Assembly: GCA_902617045.1 (NCBI GenBank)
Contig: CACMVA010000003.1
Span: forward strand, 30,642-94,641
Direction: 5' to 3'
Length of the DNA: 64,000 nt
From: an uncultured SAR86 cluster bacterium
GTDB taxonomy: Bacteria > Pseudomonadota > Gammaproteobacteria > Magnimaribacterales > D2472
The notes under the pieces are model-generated. The model was given only the letters and a program-made list of their open reading frames with translations. It made no database searches and was not told where the DNA came from. The position numbers and the translations under genes are program-made. Shown here one piece after another: positions 16,735 to 26,568 of this stretch (positions are counted from its first letter, which is position 1; each line of letters opens with the position of its first letter).

Positions 16735-18933
16735 ATGCAGCTTAAACATATAAAACTCTCAGGTTTTAAAAGTTTCGTTGATCCAACGAAGATATCTTTC
16801 CCGACAAATATGGTTGGCGTTGTTGGTCCTAATGGTTGTGGAAAATCAAATGTAATTGATGCTGTTAGATGGGTGCTTGGTGAATTATCAGCAAAAAATC
16901 TAAGAGGTGAATCAATGGTGGACGTAATCTTCAACGGTTCAGAGAACAGAAAGGCTTCTGGTCAATGCAGTATCGAGCTTTTATTTGATAACTCGAGTGC
17001 CAAAATTGGTGGAGAGTACGCATCATTTAATGAAGTATCAATTAAAAGAGTTATGACCAGAGACGCTCAGTCTGATTATTTTATAAATAATACGAAATGT
17101 AGAAGGAAAGATGTACAAGATATATTCCTTGGCACTGGCCTTGGACCAAGCTCTTATGCAATTATTGAACAGGGGATGGTCAGCAAGCTAGTTAGTGCAA
17201 AACCAGATGAGTTAAGAACGCATATTGAAGAGGCTGCAGGAGTATCGAAGTATAGGGAAAGAAGAAGAGAAACAGAATCTAGAATTAAAAGAACTAGAGA
17301 AAATTTATCACGAGTAAAAGATATAAGAGATGAAATAGGAAGATTAATAAAAAGACTTGAAAATCAAGCAAAAGCCGCAGAAAAATATAATGTACTTAAA
17401 AAGGATAAAGCAAAACTTGAACTAGATAAGGCCGTTCTTTTTTCTATTGAAGCCAAAAGTAGTAGAGATGATCTTCAAAAAAAATTAGATTCACTAAACA
17501 GAGACTTGCAGATAAAAAATGTTGAATCTGAGACCATACAATCTCAAATAGATCAATTTAGAACCGAAAATGAATCTGTTCTAAGCGAATACGAAGAGGC
17601 TCAAAAGAATTTTTATGCAGTTGGTGCTGAAATAGCTAAAAGGGAAGCAAACCTCCAAAACATCAATAAAAACGAACAAGAAACAAAGTCTAATTTAGAA
17701 AAAGTAAAACAAAACTATGAAAAAGCTAAAGAAACTGAAAAGAATTTTGAAGAGTTAAGTCCAAGTGAAAAGGCAATGCATATTTTAGATAGTATGATAA
17801 ATACAATAGAGAAATATAGAATAAATAATGAAAATATAAGAGAAAAAGCGATTGAATTAAAGAGCTTACTTACAGATATACTAAATATAGCAACTGCTCA
17901 ATCAAAGACATTAACTGAGGAGTATTTATCAAGACAAAATGATCTTGAAGACCAAATTCTAAATGCTGAAAAATTGAAAAAGTCTATCGAAGATGAAATG
18001 AGAGACTTTGTAGATAAAAGTTCTAGTGCTGAATCAGTTTTAGTTTCCCTTAGGCAAAAACAATCAAAATTTAATGAAGAGTTAAGAGAGTTTGAAAATA
18101 AAAAATCTATTGCAGATTTAGATGCTAGAGCAATTTCTGAAAAGATTACAAATATAAGAATAGAGCAAAAAACTTATGAAATTAATTTAGATAACTCAAA
18201 CAAAAAAATTAAAGAAGCTGGAATAGACATAGATAAAATAGATTTTTCTGAATATGAAGATATGACTATAGAAGAGCTTGAAGATAAGCTGGTCAATATT
18301 GAGACAAAAATAATAAAATTAGGAGCCATTAATCTAGCTGCGCCAGAGGAAATAGAAGAGGAATCAAAAAGAAAAGAAGAGCTAGATGAACAATATAATG
18401 ACTTAACAGAAGCTTTAGAAAAGCTTACTGGTGCAATAAAGAAGATAGATCAAGAAACTAAAACAATTTTTAAGGAGAGTTTTGATTCTGTTAACTCAAA
18501 ACTAAAAGAGATGTTTCCAAAACTATTTGGTGGCGGGGTAGCTGAATTAACCTTAACTGAGGAGGATGCTTTAAATGCTGGTGTGATTTTAATGGCAAGA
18601 CCCCCTGGGAAGAAAAATTCATCTATTTCTCAACTATCTGGTGGTGAAAAAGCCTTAACTGCATTGGCCTTAGTTTTTGCAATTTTTGACTTAAATCCAG
18701 CACCTTTTTGTTTGTTAGATGAAGTTGACGCTCCTCTAGATGACTTAAATACATTAAGATTCATAAATATGGTCGAGGAGATGTCAAAAACTGTTCAATT
18801 TATATTTATAACTCATAATAAAGTTTCAATGGAAAGAAGCGACTACCTTATGGGTGTGACAATGCAAGAGGCTGGAGTTTCAAGAATGGTATCGGTCGAC
18901 GTAAATCAAGCTTTAGAATTAGCTGAATCCTAA
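16735..18933 (+). CDS. smc: Short SMC chromosome segregation ATPase without a visible hinge
   Basis: SMC proteins organise and segregate chromosomes. This one has intact ATPase heads: Walker A GPNGCGKS at 31-38, Q-loop region YAIIEQGMV, signature LSGGEK at 634-639, Walker B with D662/E663 in FCLLDEVDAP. The bacterial SMC motif LGAINLAAPEE is present before the C-terminal head. At 732 residues it is far shorter than the usual 1,150-1,200. The arms (about 170-590) are lysine/glutamate-rich coiled coil with almost no glycine, and the glycine-rich hinge domain expected midway is absent; no CXXC zinc hook replaces it. The reading frame is uninterrupted, so this is not a simple frameshift. Followed directly by zipA, as in other gammaproteobacteria. 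Confidence 0.9.
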   Translation: MQLKHIKLSGFKSFVDPTKISFPTNMVGVVGPNGCGKSNVIDAVRWVLGELSAKNLRGESMVDVIFNGSENRKASGQCSIELLFDNSSAKIGGEYASFNEVSIKRVMTRDAQSDYFINNTKCRRKDVQDIFLGTGLGPSSYAIIEQGMVSKLVSAKPDELRTHIEEAAGVSKYRERRRETESRIKRTRENLSRVKDIRDEIGRLIKRLENQAKAAEKYNVLKKDKAKLELDKAVLFSIEAKSSRDDLQKKLDSLNRDLQIKNVESETIQSQIDQFRTENESVLSEYEEAQKNFYAVGAEIAKREANLQNINKNEQETKSNLEKVKQNYEKAKETEKNFEELSPSEKAMHILDSMINTIEKYRINNENIREKAIELKSLLTDILNIATAQSKTLTEEYLSRQNDLEDQILNAEKLKKSIEDEMRDFVDKSSSAESVLVSLRQKQSKFNEELREFENKKSIADLDARAISEKITNIRIEQKTYEINLDNSNKKIKEAGIDIDKIDFSEYEDMTIEELEDKLVNIETKIIKLGAINLAAPEEIEEESKRKEELDEQYNDLTEALEKLTGAIKKIDQETKTIFKESFDSVNSKLKEMFPKLFGGGVAELTLTEEDALNAGVILMARPPGKKNSSISQLSGGEKALTALALVFAIFDLNPAPFCLLDEVDAPLDDLNTLRFINMVEEMSKTVQFIFITHNKVSMERSDYLMGVTMQEAGVSRMVSVDVNQALELAES

Positions 18934-19557
18934 ATGAGCGTAAATTCAGAGATATATCTAATAGGACTAGCTATTTTGATATTTCTTATAATTACTTTTT
19001 TGTTCATTAGAAAAGTCTCAAATGATGGTAAGTTAAAAGTTAAAATTGAGAAAGTTCAAGATTCATCCGATTTAAACATTTCAGATGAGCCACATAAAAA
19101 TCAACAATCTTTTGATTTTGAGATAAATCAGTCAAAAGAACAGGAATTAGTAATACTAAATTTAATTTCTATGGATAGATCTATGTTTGACATGGATCAA
19201 TTGTTTGGTTTTTTATCAAATTATGGAGCAAAAACTGTGAATAATTATTTTGCTTTTTATCAAGATAATAATCTAGAAAAATTTCGGGTTATAAATGCTT
19301 TAAAACCAGGAACTTTTGAAGATGAAACTAAATCATTTGCAATTGCAGTTGTATCTGATTTAAATGTTGTAGATGATCCTTTAAATACAGTGAAACAAAT
19401 GATCGAATTTTCAATTAATTTTGCAGAAAAATTTTATGCAACACTTTGTGATCAAGATAGAACTCCAATAACAAAACAAATGATCTCACATATCGAGTCT
19501 AGAGCCCAAGATATAGCAAGATTAAATCAACTAAATATTTCTGATGAGGAAAATTAA
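18934..19557 (+). CDS. zipA: Cell division protein ZipA
   Basis: A 207-residue protein with one N-terminal membrane helix (about 6-26), a short acidic linker and a C-terminal FtsZ-binding domain (about 70-195). The domain shows LFGFLSNYGAK, ALKPGTFEDE and DDPLNTVKQMIEFS, matching the ZipA C-terminal fold. ZipA anchors FtsZ to the inner membrane. It begins on the base after the smc stop, in the smc-zipA-ligase order common in gammaproteobacteria. The linker is much shorter than in E. coli. Confidence 0.9.
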   Translation: MSVNSEIYLIGLAILIFLIITFLFIRKVSNDGKLKVKIEKVQDSSDLNISDEPHKNQQSFDFEINQSKEQELVILNLISMDRSMFDMDQLFGFLSNYGAKTVNNYFAFYQDNNLEKFRVINALKPGTFEDETKSFAIAVVSDLNVVDDPLNTVKQMIEFSINFAEKFYATLCDQDRTPITKQMISHIESRAQDIARLNQLNISDEEN

Positions 19558-19561
19558 ATAA

Positions 19562-20848
19562 ATGATAGAACCTTGGAAGATTATTGTTGAACTTGAAAGT
19601 GATAACAGTCGATTGTTTAAAGAGGGAGTAATAGAAAATTACCTTAACGATAAAACCTTTCAAGAGGGGCTTGTTATGTGTTTAGATCCTTTGACTACAT
19701 TTGGAGTTAAACAAGTACCAGAATGCAGCGAAGATGGAGCAGGTCTAAATTGGAGTGATTTTAAAAAAGCTGCAAATCAATTAATAGATAGAGACAAAAC
19801 TGGTCATGCTGCAAGAGATTTGATTATTGAATTAATTGAATCATCAAAGACAGATCAGTGGAATGACTGGTATAGAAGAATTCTCATCAAGGACCTTAGA
19901 TGTGGAGTAAGCGAAAAGACAGTAAATAACGTTGCAAAAAAAATGGACTTGGAATTCAGAGTACCTATTTTTTCATGTATGTTAGCTCATGATGGCGCTA
20001 AACACCCAAAAAAAATTAAGGGTGATTGTTTGGTAGAGTACAAATATGATGGTGTAAGAGTTATTGCGATTGTTAAAAATGAAAAAGCTACTTTATATAG
20101 TCGAAATGGAAAGATATTTAATAATTTTCCACATATTGAAAGTGCTCTAAGTAAAAAAGAATTTAATAATCTTGTTTTCGATGGAGAGGTAATGAGTGAT
20201 GATTTTCAAGCCTTAATGAAACAAGTTTATAGGAAATCTGGAGCAAAAACTGATGATGCTTATCTGGCTTTGTTTGATATTCTTCCACTTAAAGAATTTA
20301 ATAGTGGAAAAAGTAAACTTACTTCTATTGAAAGAAAAGAAAAACTTAATGGATTAGCTCAATCATTTGATGATGCAATAAAGCTTGTAGATTATGAAAT
20401 TATTAATTTTGATAATGATGATGGACAGGCTAAATTTTCTAATATGAATAAAGAAGCACTTGAAAAAGGTTTTGAAGGTTTAATGATTAAACCGAATGAT
20501 AATTTTTATGAGTGTAAAAGAAGTCATGCTTGGTTAAAAATAAAACCTTTCATTGAGGTAACGTTGAAGGTTATTGATATTCAAGAGGGATCAGGGAAGC
20601 ATGAGGGTAAGTTAGGTGCATTTCATGTAGAAGGCAAAGACGATGGTAAGTTCTTTTCTTTAAGTGTTGGAAGTGGGCTTACTGATGAGGATAGAGAAAA
20701 ATTTTGGGCTGCAAAAGATAAACTTATTGGAAGAATGGTAGAAATTAGAGCAGATGCGATAACTCAAAGTATTGAGGGTGAGCACTATAGCTTAAGATTT
20801 CCAAGATTTAAAAACTTTAGAGGATTTAAAGAGGATGAAAAGATTTAA
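19562..20848 (+). CDS. ATP-dependent DNA ligase at the ligA locus
   Basis: A 428-residue ATP-type ligase. The N-terminal helical DNA-binding part (to about 140) is followed by the adenylation motif EYKYDGVRV with K161 as the AMP-accepting lysine, LVFDGEV (motif III), EGLMIKP (motif IV), WLKIKP (motif V) and a C-terminal OB fold ending LRFPRFKNFR (motif VI region). It resembles T4/phage-type ligases. It lies where NAD-dependent ligA normally follows zipA; no BRCT, zinc-finger or NAD-binding Ia domain is present. It may therefore be the replicative ligase. It starts 4 bases after zipA and overlaps the next gene by 14 bases. Confidence 0.93.
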   Translation: MIEPWKIIVELESDNSRLFKEGVIENYLNDKTFQEGLVMCLDPLTTFGVKQVPECSEDGAGLNWSDFKKAANQLIDRDKTGHAARDLIIELIESSKTDQWNDWYRRILIKDLRCGVSEKTVNNVAKKMDLEFRVPIFSCMLAHDGAKHPKKIKGDCLVEYKYDGVRVIAIVKNEKATLYSRNGKIFNNFPHIESALSKKEFNNLVFDGEVMSDDFQALMKQVYRKSGAKTDDAYLALFDILPLKEFNSGKSKLTSIERKEKLNGLAQSFDDAIKLVDYEIINFDNDDGQAKFSNMNKEALEKGFEGLMIKPNDNFYECKRSHAWLKIKPFIEVTLKVIDIQEGSGKHEGKLGAFHVEGKDDGKFFSLSVGSGLTDEDREKFWAAKDKLIGRMVEIRADAITQSIEGEHYSLRFPRFKNFRGFKEDEKI

Positions 20849-21440
20849 GTATAGTTACTTCCTATTACTAATATTGATCATTCAATCTTGTACTACAAGG
20901 CCTCCTGAGAATCCTGATAATATATGCCTGATTTTTAAAGAAAAAAAAAGTTGGTATAAAGCAGTCATTAAAAGCGAAAAAAGATGGAAAATACCACCTT
21001 ATGTATTGATGTCATTTGTTCATCAAGAGTCAAGTTTTCAAGCAGACGCCAAACCTGATAGAGAAAAAATCCTTGGCTTTATTCCTTGGTTTAGGCCGTC
21101 TTCAGCTGTTGGATATTCTCAAGCACTTACTAAAACCTGGGAGGACTATAAGGATGAAACAGGAAATACAAGGGCGAGCAGAAAAGATTTTGCAGATTCA
21201 GCAGACTTTATAGGTTGGTACGCAAGCAAGGGTTACTATCAAGGTTTTGAGAGGACTGATGCAAGGTCACTGTATTTAGCATATCACGAAGGTTATACAG
21301 GTTTTGAAAGAAAAACCTATAGAAAAAAACAATGGTTAATAAAAGTTGCAGATAGAGTTCAAGCAAGATCAACTTTGTATCAAAAACAGTACTGGGGTTG
21401 TGAAAAAGATTTAAAAAGGAAGAAATTTATATTTTTTTAA
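20835..21440 (+). CDS. Lytic transglycosylase-like lipoprotein (SLT domain)
   Basis: A 201-residue lipoprotein with lipobox IIQSC (C19). The domain begins SWYKAVIKSEKRWKIPPYVL and contains HQESSF with E65 as the likely catalytic acid, SAVGYSQA, and AYHEGYTGF, which together match the SLT/lysozyme-like fold of membrane-bound lytic transglycosylases. It would cut peptidoglycan glycan strands at the outer membrane's inner face. It overlaps the ligase gene by 14 bases and converges with the M16C protease gene with no gap. Confidence 0.85.
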   Translation: MKRFKYSYFLLLILIIQSCTTRPPENPDNICLIFKEKKSWYKAVIKSEKRWKIPPYVLMSFVHQESSFQADAKPDREKILGFIPWFRPSSAVGYSQALTKTWEDYKDETGNTRASRKDFADSADFIGWYASKGYYQGFERTDARSLYLAYHEGYTGFERKTYRKKQWLIKVADRVQARSTLYQKQYWGCEKDLKRKKFIFF

Positions 21441-24305
21441 TTAAATATTTTGTATTTTAAAATTTAATTTTTTCATCTGATCAATATAATTTTCGCCTGC
21501 AATAACAGATCTCCTTGATTCATTGAACAAATATTTTTGAGAGACATTTACAAGATCATCAAGTGAACAGCTTTTTACTAATGATCTAATTCTTAATCTC
21601 GCATCTAAATCTTTTTTATCAAGATTCATTGAGAAATCACTCATAGCCTCTCCAAATGGAGATAGTGGCTTATCTATACTTGATATTATTCCTAAAATAC
21701 CTTCGTCAAGCTGCTCTTGAGTAATATTTTTGAGCGACCATTCTCTGGATTTTTGAAACTCTTCAAACGTTTCAGAACATCTTGGATCACGATATGAAAA
21801 GAATTTAAATACTTTGTTATTAGAGTCTTGCATCGCTCCGGAACCATAAGCCCCACCTTTCTCTCTGATTGCTGAATGTAAATATCCATTTCTTAAAACA
21901 GCACCTAAAACGCTCAAAGCTGGTGCATCTTTATGAAAAAAATCGACCGTCGGAAAAGCCTCAGCACAATAAGTAACTTGAGCACCTGTAATCCATCCTA
22001 TGGATTCTTCTTGTATATCAAAATAATTTTGAACACTAAAGTTGGTATCTTTATCGTCAAACTCAAAGTTAATATTTGAGTGATCTATGTCAAGAGAAGA
22101 TGCAGTAAATGAATAAGATGGATTCGAATCAATTTTATTTTTTATACCATTTAATAATTGAATGTACTTATCAAGATTAGACTCCGTTTCGATATTCTTT
22201 GAGAGTTTGTTTGTATTGGTAATAAAATTTATACCTGATACGAAATCATTAGTAGCTGAAATGTTATTAATTTGAGCTGCAGCATTGCTCATAGAAAGAA
22301 TATGTCCATTTTGTATTAAAGACTTTTCATTATCTGATGATATGAAGTTAAGCATATCTTTAATTCTATTTTTATCAGAAAAATTAGAGTTCTTTGCAGT
22401 TTCAATCATTAAATTTTGCATTTTCTTTTCATTATCTTCTAGTGATTTAGATGTGATTTTTAATCCTAAAGAATGAGTCGATTGATTATCATCTGGAATG
22501 AGTGTAAAACTTGCTGAAATACCCCCAGTTACCGCAGACTGCATTTTTTGGACATCCTCATAGCTTTTATCACCAATCCCAACATCAGTTAATGTATTTG
22601 TAAATAACGAGGCGATTTTGAACTCCTCTTTAGTCAGCGGATCGCATGGAAGAATTATTGAATGATAAGTAATGCCATTTGTACCAACGTTGTAATAGAA
22701 ATTTTTATTATCATTTTTAAAAGATTGAGATTTTGCATATTCTCGAGATTTTGGTATGTCTGCTTTAGTTACCTTGGGTAAAATTTCTGGATTATCAGAT
22801 TTTTCTTGTCTAGCTTTTAAGTTTTTAGCTAGTTCAATTATTCTTTCTTTGTCATCAACGGACAAGTTTTTTGATTTTTGATCAATTTTTGCTTGAATTT
22901 CCATTTCTTTTTTTGAATTGAATTCAATATCAGGCGCAAGACAGAAGTTCACTCTATGTTGATTATTAATAATTTTCTTTTCAATAAGATTTTCAATATA
23001 GTTTTCTTTTTTAAGATTATTTTTAATTACATCAAATGATGCATCTAGATCTAAGACTTTAAGAGGGTCATCATTGTGTAAGCAGGCTGGAAGACAACCT
23101 AACATAATTTGAAGACCATAAGGCATACCGGAGCCCGTTATCTCTCTTTGCTTTATTTCAAGTTGATGAAGTGATGATTGAACAAGTTCTTTAGAAATGC
23201 CATTTGAGACAACATTTTTTAAACAATTTAGAATTAATTCTTCAACTTCAAGTTGCTTATTTGAATCTACACCTTCAAGACCTGCAGCAAATACTAGCTC
23301 TTTATGATCAGCTTCAAGACCGGTTAATGGAGATAAAGATTTACCCAAATCGGTATTTTCAAGAGTTTTTCTTAAAGGCGATGCAGAATTATCTAGAAGT
23401 ATGTTTGAAACTAAATATGATTCTAACAATTCGACTGGATTATGGCTTTCTCCCAACAACCAGCTCAAAACAACATGATGATTGTTTTCATCTTCAGGCA
23501 TGGGATTATAGTATTCGGTGATAGTTTTTGGTTCAGTGATTCTATTTTCGTTTTTCACACTTATAGTTTCAGATGATGGCTGAAAGCTTTTTAATACATT
23601 CTCATTTATGAAATCTTGAATTTCAGAAGGATCAACATTACCAAATGTAAAAAAAGTTGCATTTGACGGGTGATAATGTTTTTTGTGGAACTCTACAAGG
23701 TAATCATGAGTAAGATCTATAATATTTTCAGGATTTCCACCACTATTATGTTTATAAGTTGATGAATTATATAGGTGCTTTGATAGACCATGCCACAACT
23801 GACTAGTTATAGAGCTCATTGCTCCTTTCATTTCGTTGAAAACCACTCCTTTAATTTCTAAATCGCTATTTGCGTTGTCACTTTCAGAAAATTCGAGTCT
23901 ATGACCTTCCTGAAGGAAATCAAGTTCATCTAAATTTGGAAAGAAAGAAGAATCTAAATAAACACTTAAAAGGTTATTAAAGTCTTTATCATTTTGTGTG
24001 GCAAAAGGATATGCTGTCCAATCACTTGAAGTAAAGGCATTCATAAATGTATTCAAAGATCTTCTTATCATCATGAAAAATGGATCTCTGACAGGGTATT
24101 TTTTTGATCCACATAGAGCTGTATGTTCTAATATGTGTGCAACCCCAGTTGAATCTTCAGGAATAGTTCTAAAGGCAACCATAAAGACTTTTTCATCACT
24201 TTTTGAATCTAGATGAATATGCTTGCAATTGAAATTAGATTCAGTATATATTTGAGCATTAAGGTCTAATAATTTAATATATTTCTGATCTTCTAAGTTA
24301 AACAT
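21441..24305 (-). CDS. M16C zinc metalloprotease (presequence protease-like)
   Basis: A 954-residue insulinase-family protease. The inverted zinc motif HILEH (H57, E60, H61) is followed by the M16C-typical TALCGSKKYPVRDPFF and FMNAFTSSDWTAYPFAT. The length near 950 and two homologous halves fit the M16C (PreP) subfamily, which degrades peptides inside a closed chamber. No signal peptide is seen, so it is probably cytoplasmic. It is monocistronic and convergent with the transglycosylase gene. Confidence 0.9.
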   Translation of the reverse strand: MFNLEDQKYIKLLDLNAQIYTESNFNCKHIHLDSKSDEKVFMVAFRTIPEDSTGVAHILEHTALCGSKKYPVRDPFFMMIRRSLNTFMNAFTSSDWTAYPFATQNDKDFNNLLSVYLDSSFFPNLDELDFLQEGHRLEFSESDNANSDLEIKGVVFNEMKGAMSSITSQLWHGLSKHLYNSSTYKHNSGGNPENIIDLTHDYLVEFHKKHYHPSNATFFTFGNVDPSEIQDFINENVLKSFQPSSETISVKNENRITEPKTITEYYNPMPEDENNHHVVLSWLLGESHNPVELLESYLVSNILLDNSASPLRKTLENTDLGKSLSPLTGLEADHKELVFAAGLEGVDSNKQLEVEELILNCLKNVVSNGISKELVQSSLHQLEIKQREITGSGMPYGLQIMLGCLPACLHNDDPLKVLDLDASFDVIKNNLKKENYIENLIEKKIINNQHRVNFCLAPDIEFNSKKEMEIQAKIDQKSKNLSVDDKERIIELAKNLKARQEKSDNPEILPKVTKADIPKSREYAKSQSFKNDNKNFYYNVGTNGITYHSIILPCDPLTKEEFKIASLFTNTLTDVGIGDKSYEDVQKMQSAVTGGISASFTLIPDDNQSTHSLGLKITSKSLEDNEKKMQNLMIETAKNSNFSDKNRIKDMLNFISSDNEKSLIQNGHILSMSNAAAQINNISATNDFVSGINFITNTNKLSKNIETESNLDKYIQLLNGIKNKIDSNPSYSFTASSLDIDHSNINFEFDDKDTNFSVQNYFDIQEESIGWITGAQVTYCAEAFPTVDFFHKDAPALSVLGAVLRNGYLHSAIREKGGAYGSGAMQDSNNKVFKFFSYRDPRCSETFEEFQKSREWSLKNITQEQLDEGILGIISSIDKPLSPFGEAMSDFSMNLDKKDLDARLRIRSLVKSCSLDDLVNVSQKYLFNESRRSVIAGENYIDQMKKLNFKIQNI

Positions 24306-24325
24306 ATTTCAATAATAAATAATTT

Positions 24326-24838
24326 ATGAATAAAATTACATCACTTTTAAGCTTAATAATACTTATAAGCTGTACCGCGACTCAATCGAATATAAAGACC
24401 GATTCTATCGAGACTTTTAATTTGAGTAATTATAACGAATTTAATATAAAGATAAACAATGCAAACATAAGTGCTGAAGTTAACCCAATTGTACTTGAAA
24501 GATTTAAAGAAAATCTCAAGACAGCAATTGAACAAAGAGGTCTTAAATACAACAAAGATTCAAATATTGTTTTCGATATAAATTTTACTACAAAAGAAAC
24601 AGTAGAGTCCGATCCATTGAATTTTTATTACTCAAGATATTACTACGATTATTATAGATATAGAGATGACGTTTATAACGTTACTCAAAACATACTAAGA
24701 GTAAATTTAAGAAATCTCAATGATGACAAAACACTTTGGACTGTTGTGACAGTATGGAGAGATGGTTCTAGCAGATCAATATCCTCTGACGATGCGTCGA
24801 ATATGTTAGTAGATGAGATAATGATAAGCTTTTTATAA
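24326..24838 (+). CDS. DUF4136-like lipoprotein
   Basis: A 170-residue lipoprotein with lipobox LIISC (C16). The pattern of a tyrosine-rich middle (YYSRYYYDYYRYRDD) and a closing strand region (LRVNLRNLNDDKTLWTVVTVW) resembles the DUF4136 family of outer membrane lipoproteins of unknown function. It is divergent from the M16C protease and lies 9 bases before the alkyl sulfatase gene. The role is unknown. Confidence 0.65.
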   Translation: MNKITSLLSLIILISCTATQSNIKTDSIETFNLSNYNEFNIKINNANISAEVNPIVLERFKENLKTAIEQRGLKYNKDSNIVFDINFTTKETVESDPLNFYYSRYYYDYYRYRDDVYNVTQNILRVNLRNLNDDKTLWTVVTVWRDGSSRSISSDDASNMLVDEIMISFL

Positions 24839-24847
24839 AAGTATATT

Positions 24848-26563
24848 TTGCATAAATTCTTTAAAATATTTTTAATACTTGTCGTCGTTACAGGATGTTC
24901 AGATTCTGAAAGTAAAAAAATTGATATTCCTTATGCATCTGGAGTAGAAGATCTTATTTCTCATTCAGAAGAATTTGAGCAAAAAGTATTATCTTATGAT
25001 ACTCCTGGTGGACTTATTCACTTTGCTATTGGATTTGGCATTGCAAATTCAATAATGGTTGAGGGCAATGGTGGAAATATCATTATTGATGCTGCTGATA
25101 GCATGTATGAGGCTGAAAAGGTCTACGACTTATTCAAACAAAAAAATTCAAATCCAATTAAAGCGATTATCTATACTCACAACCATGGAGATCATACTTT
25201 TGGGACACAATATTATCTTAATATCCATGAAGAAAGGCCACAAATTATTGCTCATGAAGATACTGACTTTTATGTTCAAAGAATAATGGGGATTCTTAAT
25301 CCTATTATTGCTGCTCGAAGTACAAGAATGTTTGGTACGACCTTACCTGAAGAAGATTTAATTAATGTTGGCATAGGTCCAAACTTAAGTGTTTCAAAAT
25401 CACCAACAGGATATGTAAAGCCAGATTTAACTTTTGAAGACGATCTAAAAATCAATATTTCTGGTATAGAAATTGAGTTGTATCATGCACCTGGTGAAAC
25501 AAATGATCAGATTTTTGTATGGTTGCCTAATCACAAGTCTTTAATGCCTGGAGATAATGTATATAAGACTTTTCCAAACTTATACACCATAAGAGGCACC
25601 ACACATAGAGATGTTAAAGGGTGGATAGAAAGCTTAGACCATATGAAAACATTTAATCCAGAATTTCTTTTTCCTAGTCACACTAAACCAATTATTGGAA
25701 AGGATGTAATACAAGACGTCTTAAATGTTTACAGAGATGCTATTCAATATGTTCACGATCAAACAATAAGATTAATGAATCAAGGAATGTATCCAGATGA
25801 GATTGCTGAAAAGATAGAATTACCCGATAGCATGGCAAATTCCCCATATTTAAAAGAATTTTATGGAACTGTTAGATGGTCTGTTAAGAGCATATTTAAT
25901 GGATACTTAGGATGGTTTAGCGGTAATCCATCTGAACTAGATCCGCTTTCAAGAGAAGAAAAAGCAAAAAGAGTATTAAATCTTGCTGGAGACATAAATG
26001 TTTTGATTGAGGATCTAAGGATTGCAGTTAGTAATAATGATATGCAATGGGCACTTGAACTAAGTGATTATTTAATCGCATTAGATAATTTTACCGAGGA
26101 AGTAAGAAACTTAAGAATAGATGCTTTGTTATACGAAGGTTCAAGATCATCAAATCCAAATAAAAGAAACTATTTTTTAACCTCAGCTTTTGAATTGAGC
26201 TCAGATTATGTTGAACCTTCATTGTTAGATAGGACTTCTGAAGAACTATTAGAATATATTTCAATGAGTACATTATTTGATGTTTTATCTACAAGATATA
26301 ATCCGAAAAATATTGAAGAAAACATAACTGTTTGTTTTATTTTTTCTTCAGGATTAACAAAAAATATTACCATTAGAAATCAAGTAGCAGTTATCAGTAA
26401 TTCAAATCAAGATATTTGCTCGATTACTGTTTTAACCGATGAAACAGAACTTAAAAAAGTTTTGACTGGATTATCCAATCCAGTTACATCTATTGCATCA
26501 GGAGACATGCAAATAGAAGGAAGTTCGGTTGAATTTCTCCAATTCCTTAGCAAATTTAGATAA
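24848..26563 (+). CDS. Alkyl sulfatase, metallo-beta-lactamase fold (SdsA/BDS1 type)
   Basis: A 571-residue lipoprotein (signal with lipobox VTGC) that begins at a TTG codon; this start is chosen because it gives the complete signal sequence. The metallo-beta-lactamase zinc motif is THNHGDH (H111, H113, D115, H116). APGETNDQIFVWLP, LMPGDNVYKTFPNLY and IRGTTHRD are characteristic of alkyl sulfatases. A helical dimerisation domain follows (about 310-450), then an SCP2-like C-terminal domain. The family hydrolyses primary or secondary alkyl sulfate esters to alcohol and sulfate; in seawater this could release carbon or sulfur from natural sulfate esters. Confidence 0.88.
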   Translation: MHKFFKIFLILVVVTGCSDSESKKIDIPYASGVEDLISHSEEFEQKVLSYDTPGGLIHFAIGFGIANSIMVEGNGGNIIIDAADSMYEAEKVYDLFKQKNSNPIKAIIYTHNHGDHTFGTQYYLNIHEERPQIIAHEDTDFYVQRIMGILNPIIAARSTRMFGTTLPEEDLINVGIGPNLSVSKSPTGYVKPDLTFEDDLKINISGIEIELYHAPGETNDQIFVWLPNHKSLMPGDNVYKTFPNLYTIRGTTHRDVKGWIESLDHMKTFNPEFLFPSHTKPIIGKDVIQDVLNVYRDAIQYVHDQTIRLMNQGMYPDEIAEKIELPDSMANSPYLKEFYGTVRWSVKSIFNGYLGWFSGNPSELDPLSREEKAKRVLNLAGDINVLIEDLRIAVSNNDMQWALELSDYLIALDNFTEEVRNLRIDALLYEGSRSSNPNKRNYFLTSAFELSSDYVEPSLLDRTSEELLEYISMSTLFDVLSTRYNPKNIEENITVCFIFSSGLTKNITIRNQVAVISNSNQDICSITVLTDETELKKVLTGLSNPVTSIASGDMQIEGSSVEFLQFLSKFR

Positions 26564-26568
26564 ATTAA

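Noticed and set aside
16735..18933. smc shortened by a frameshift or split gene
   Set aside because: One continuous frame joins complete N- and C-terminal heads, and coiled coil runs through the middle with no stop or frame change.
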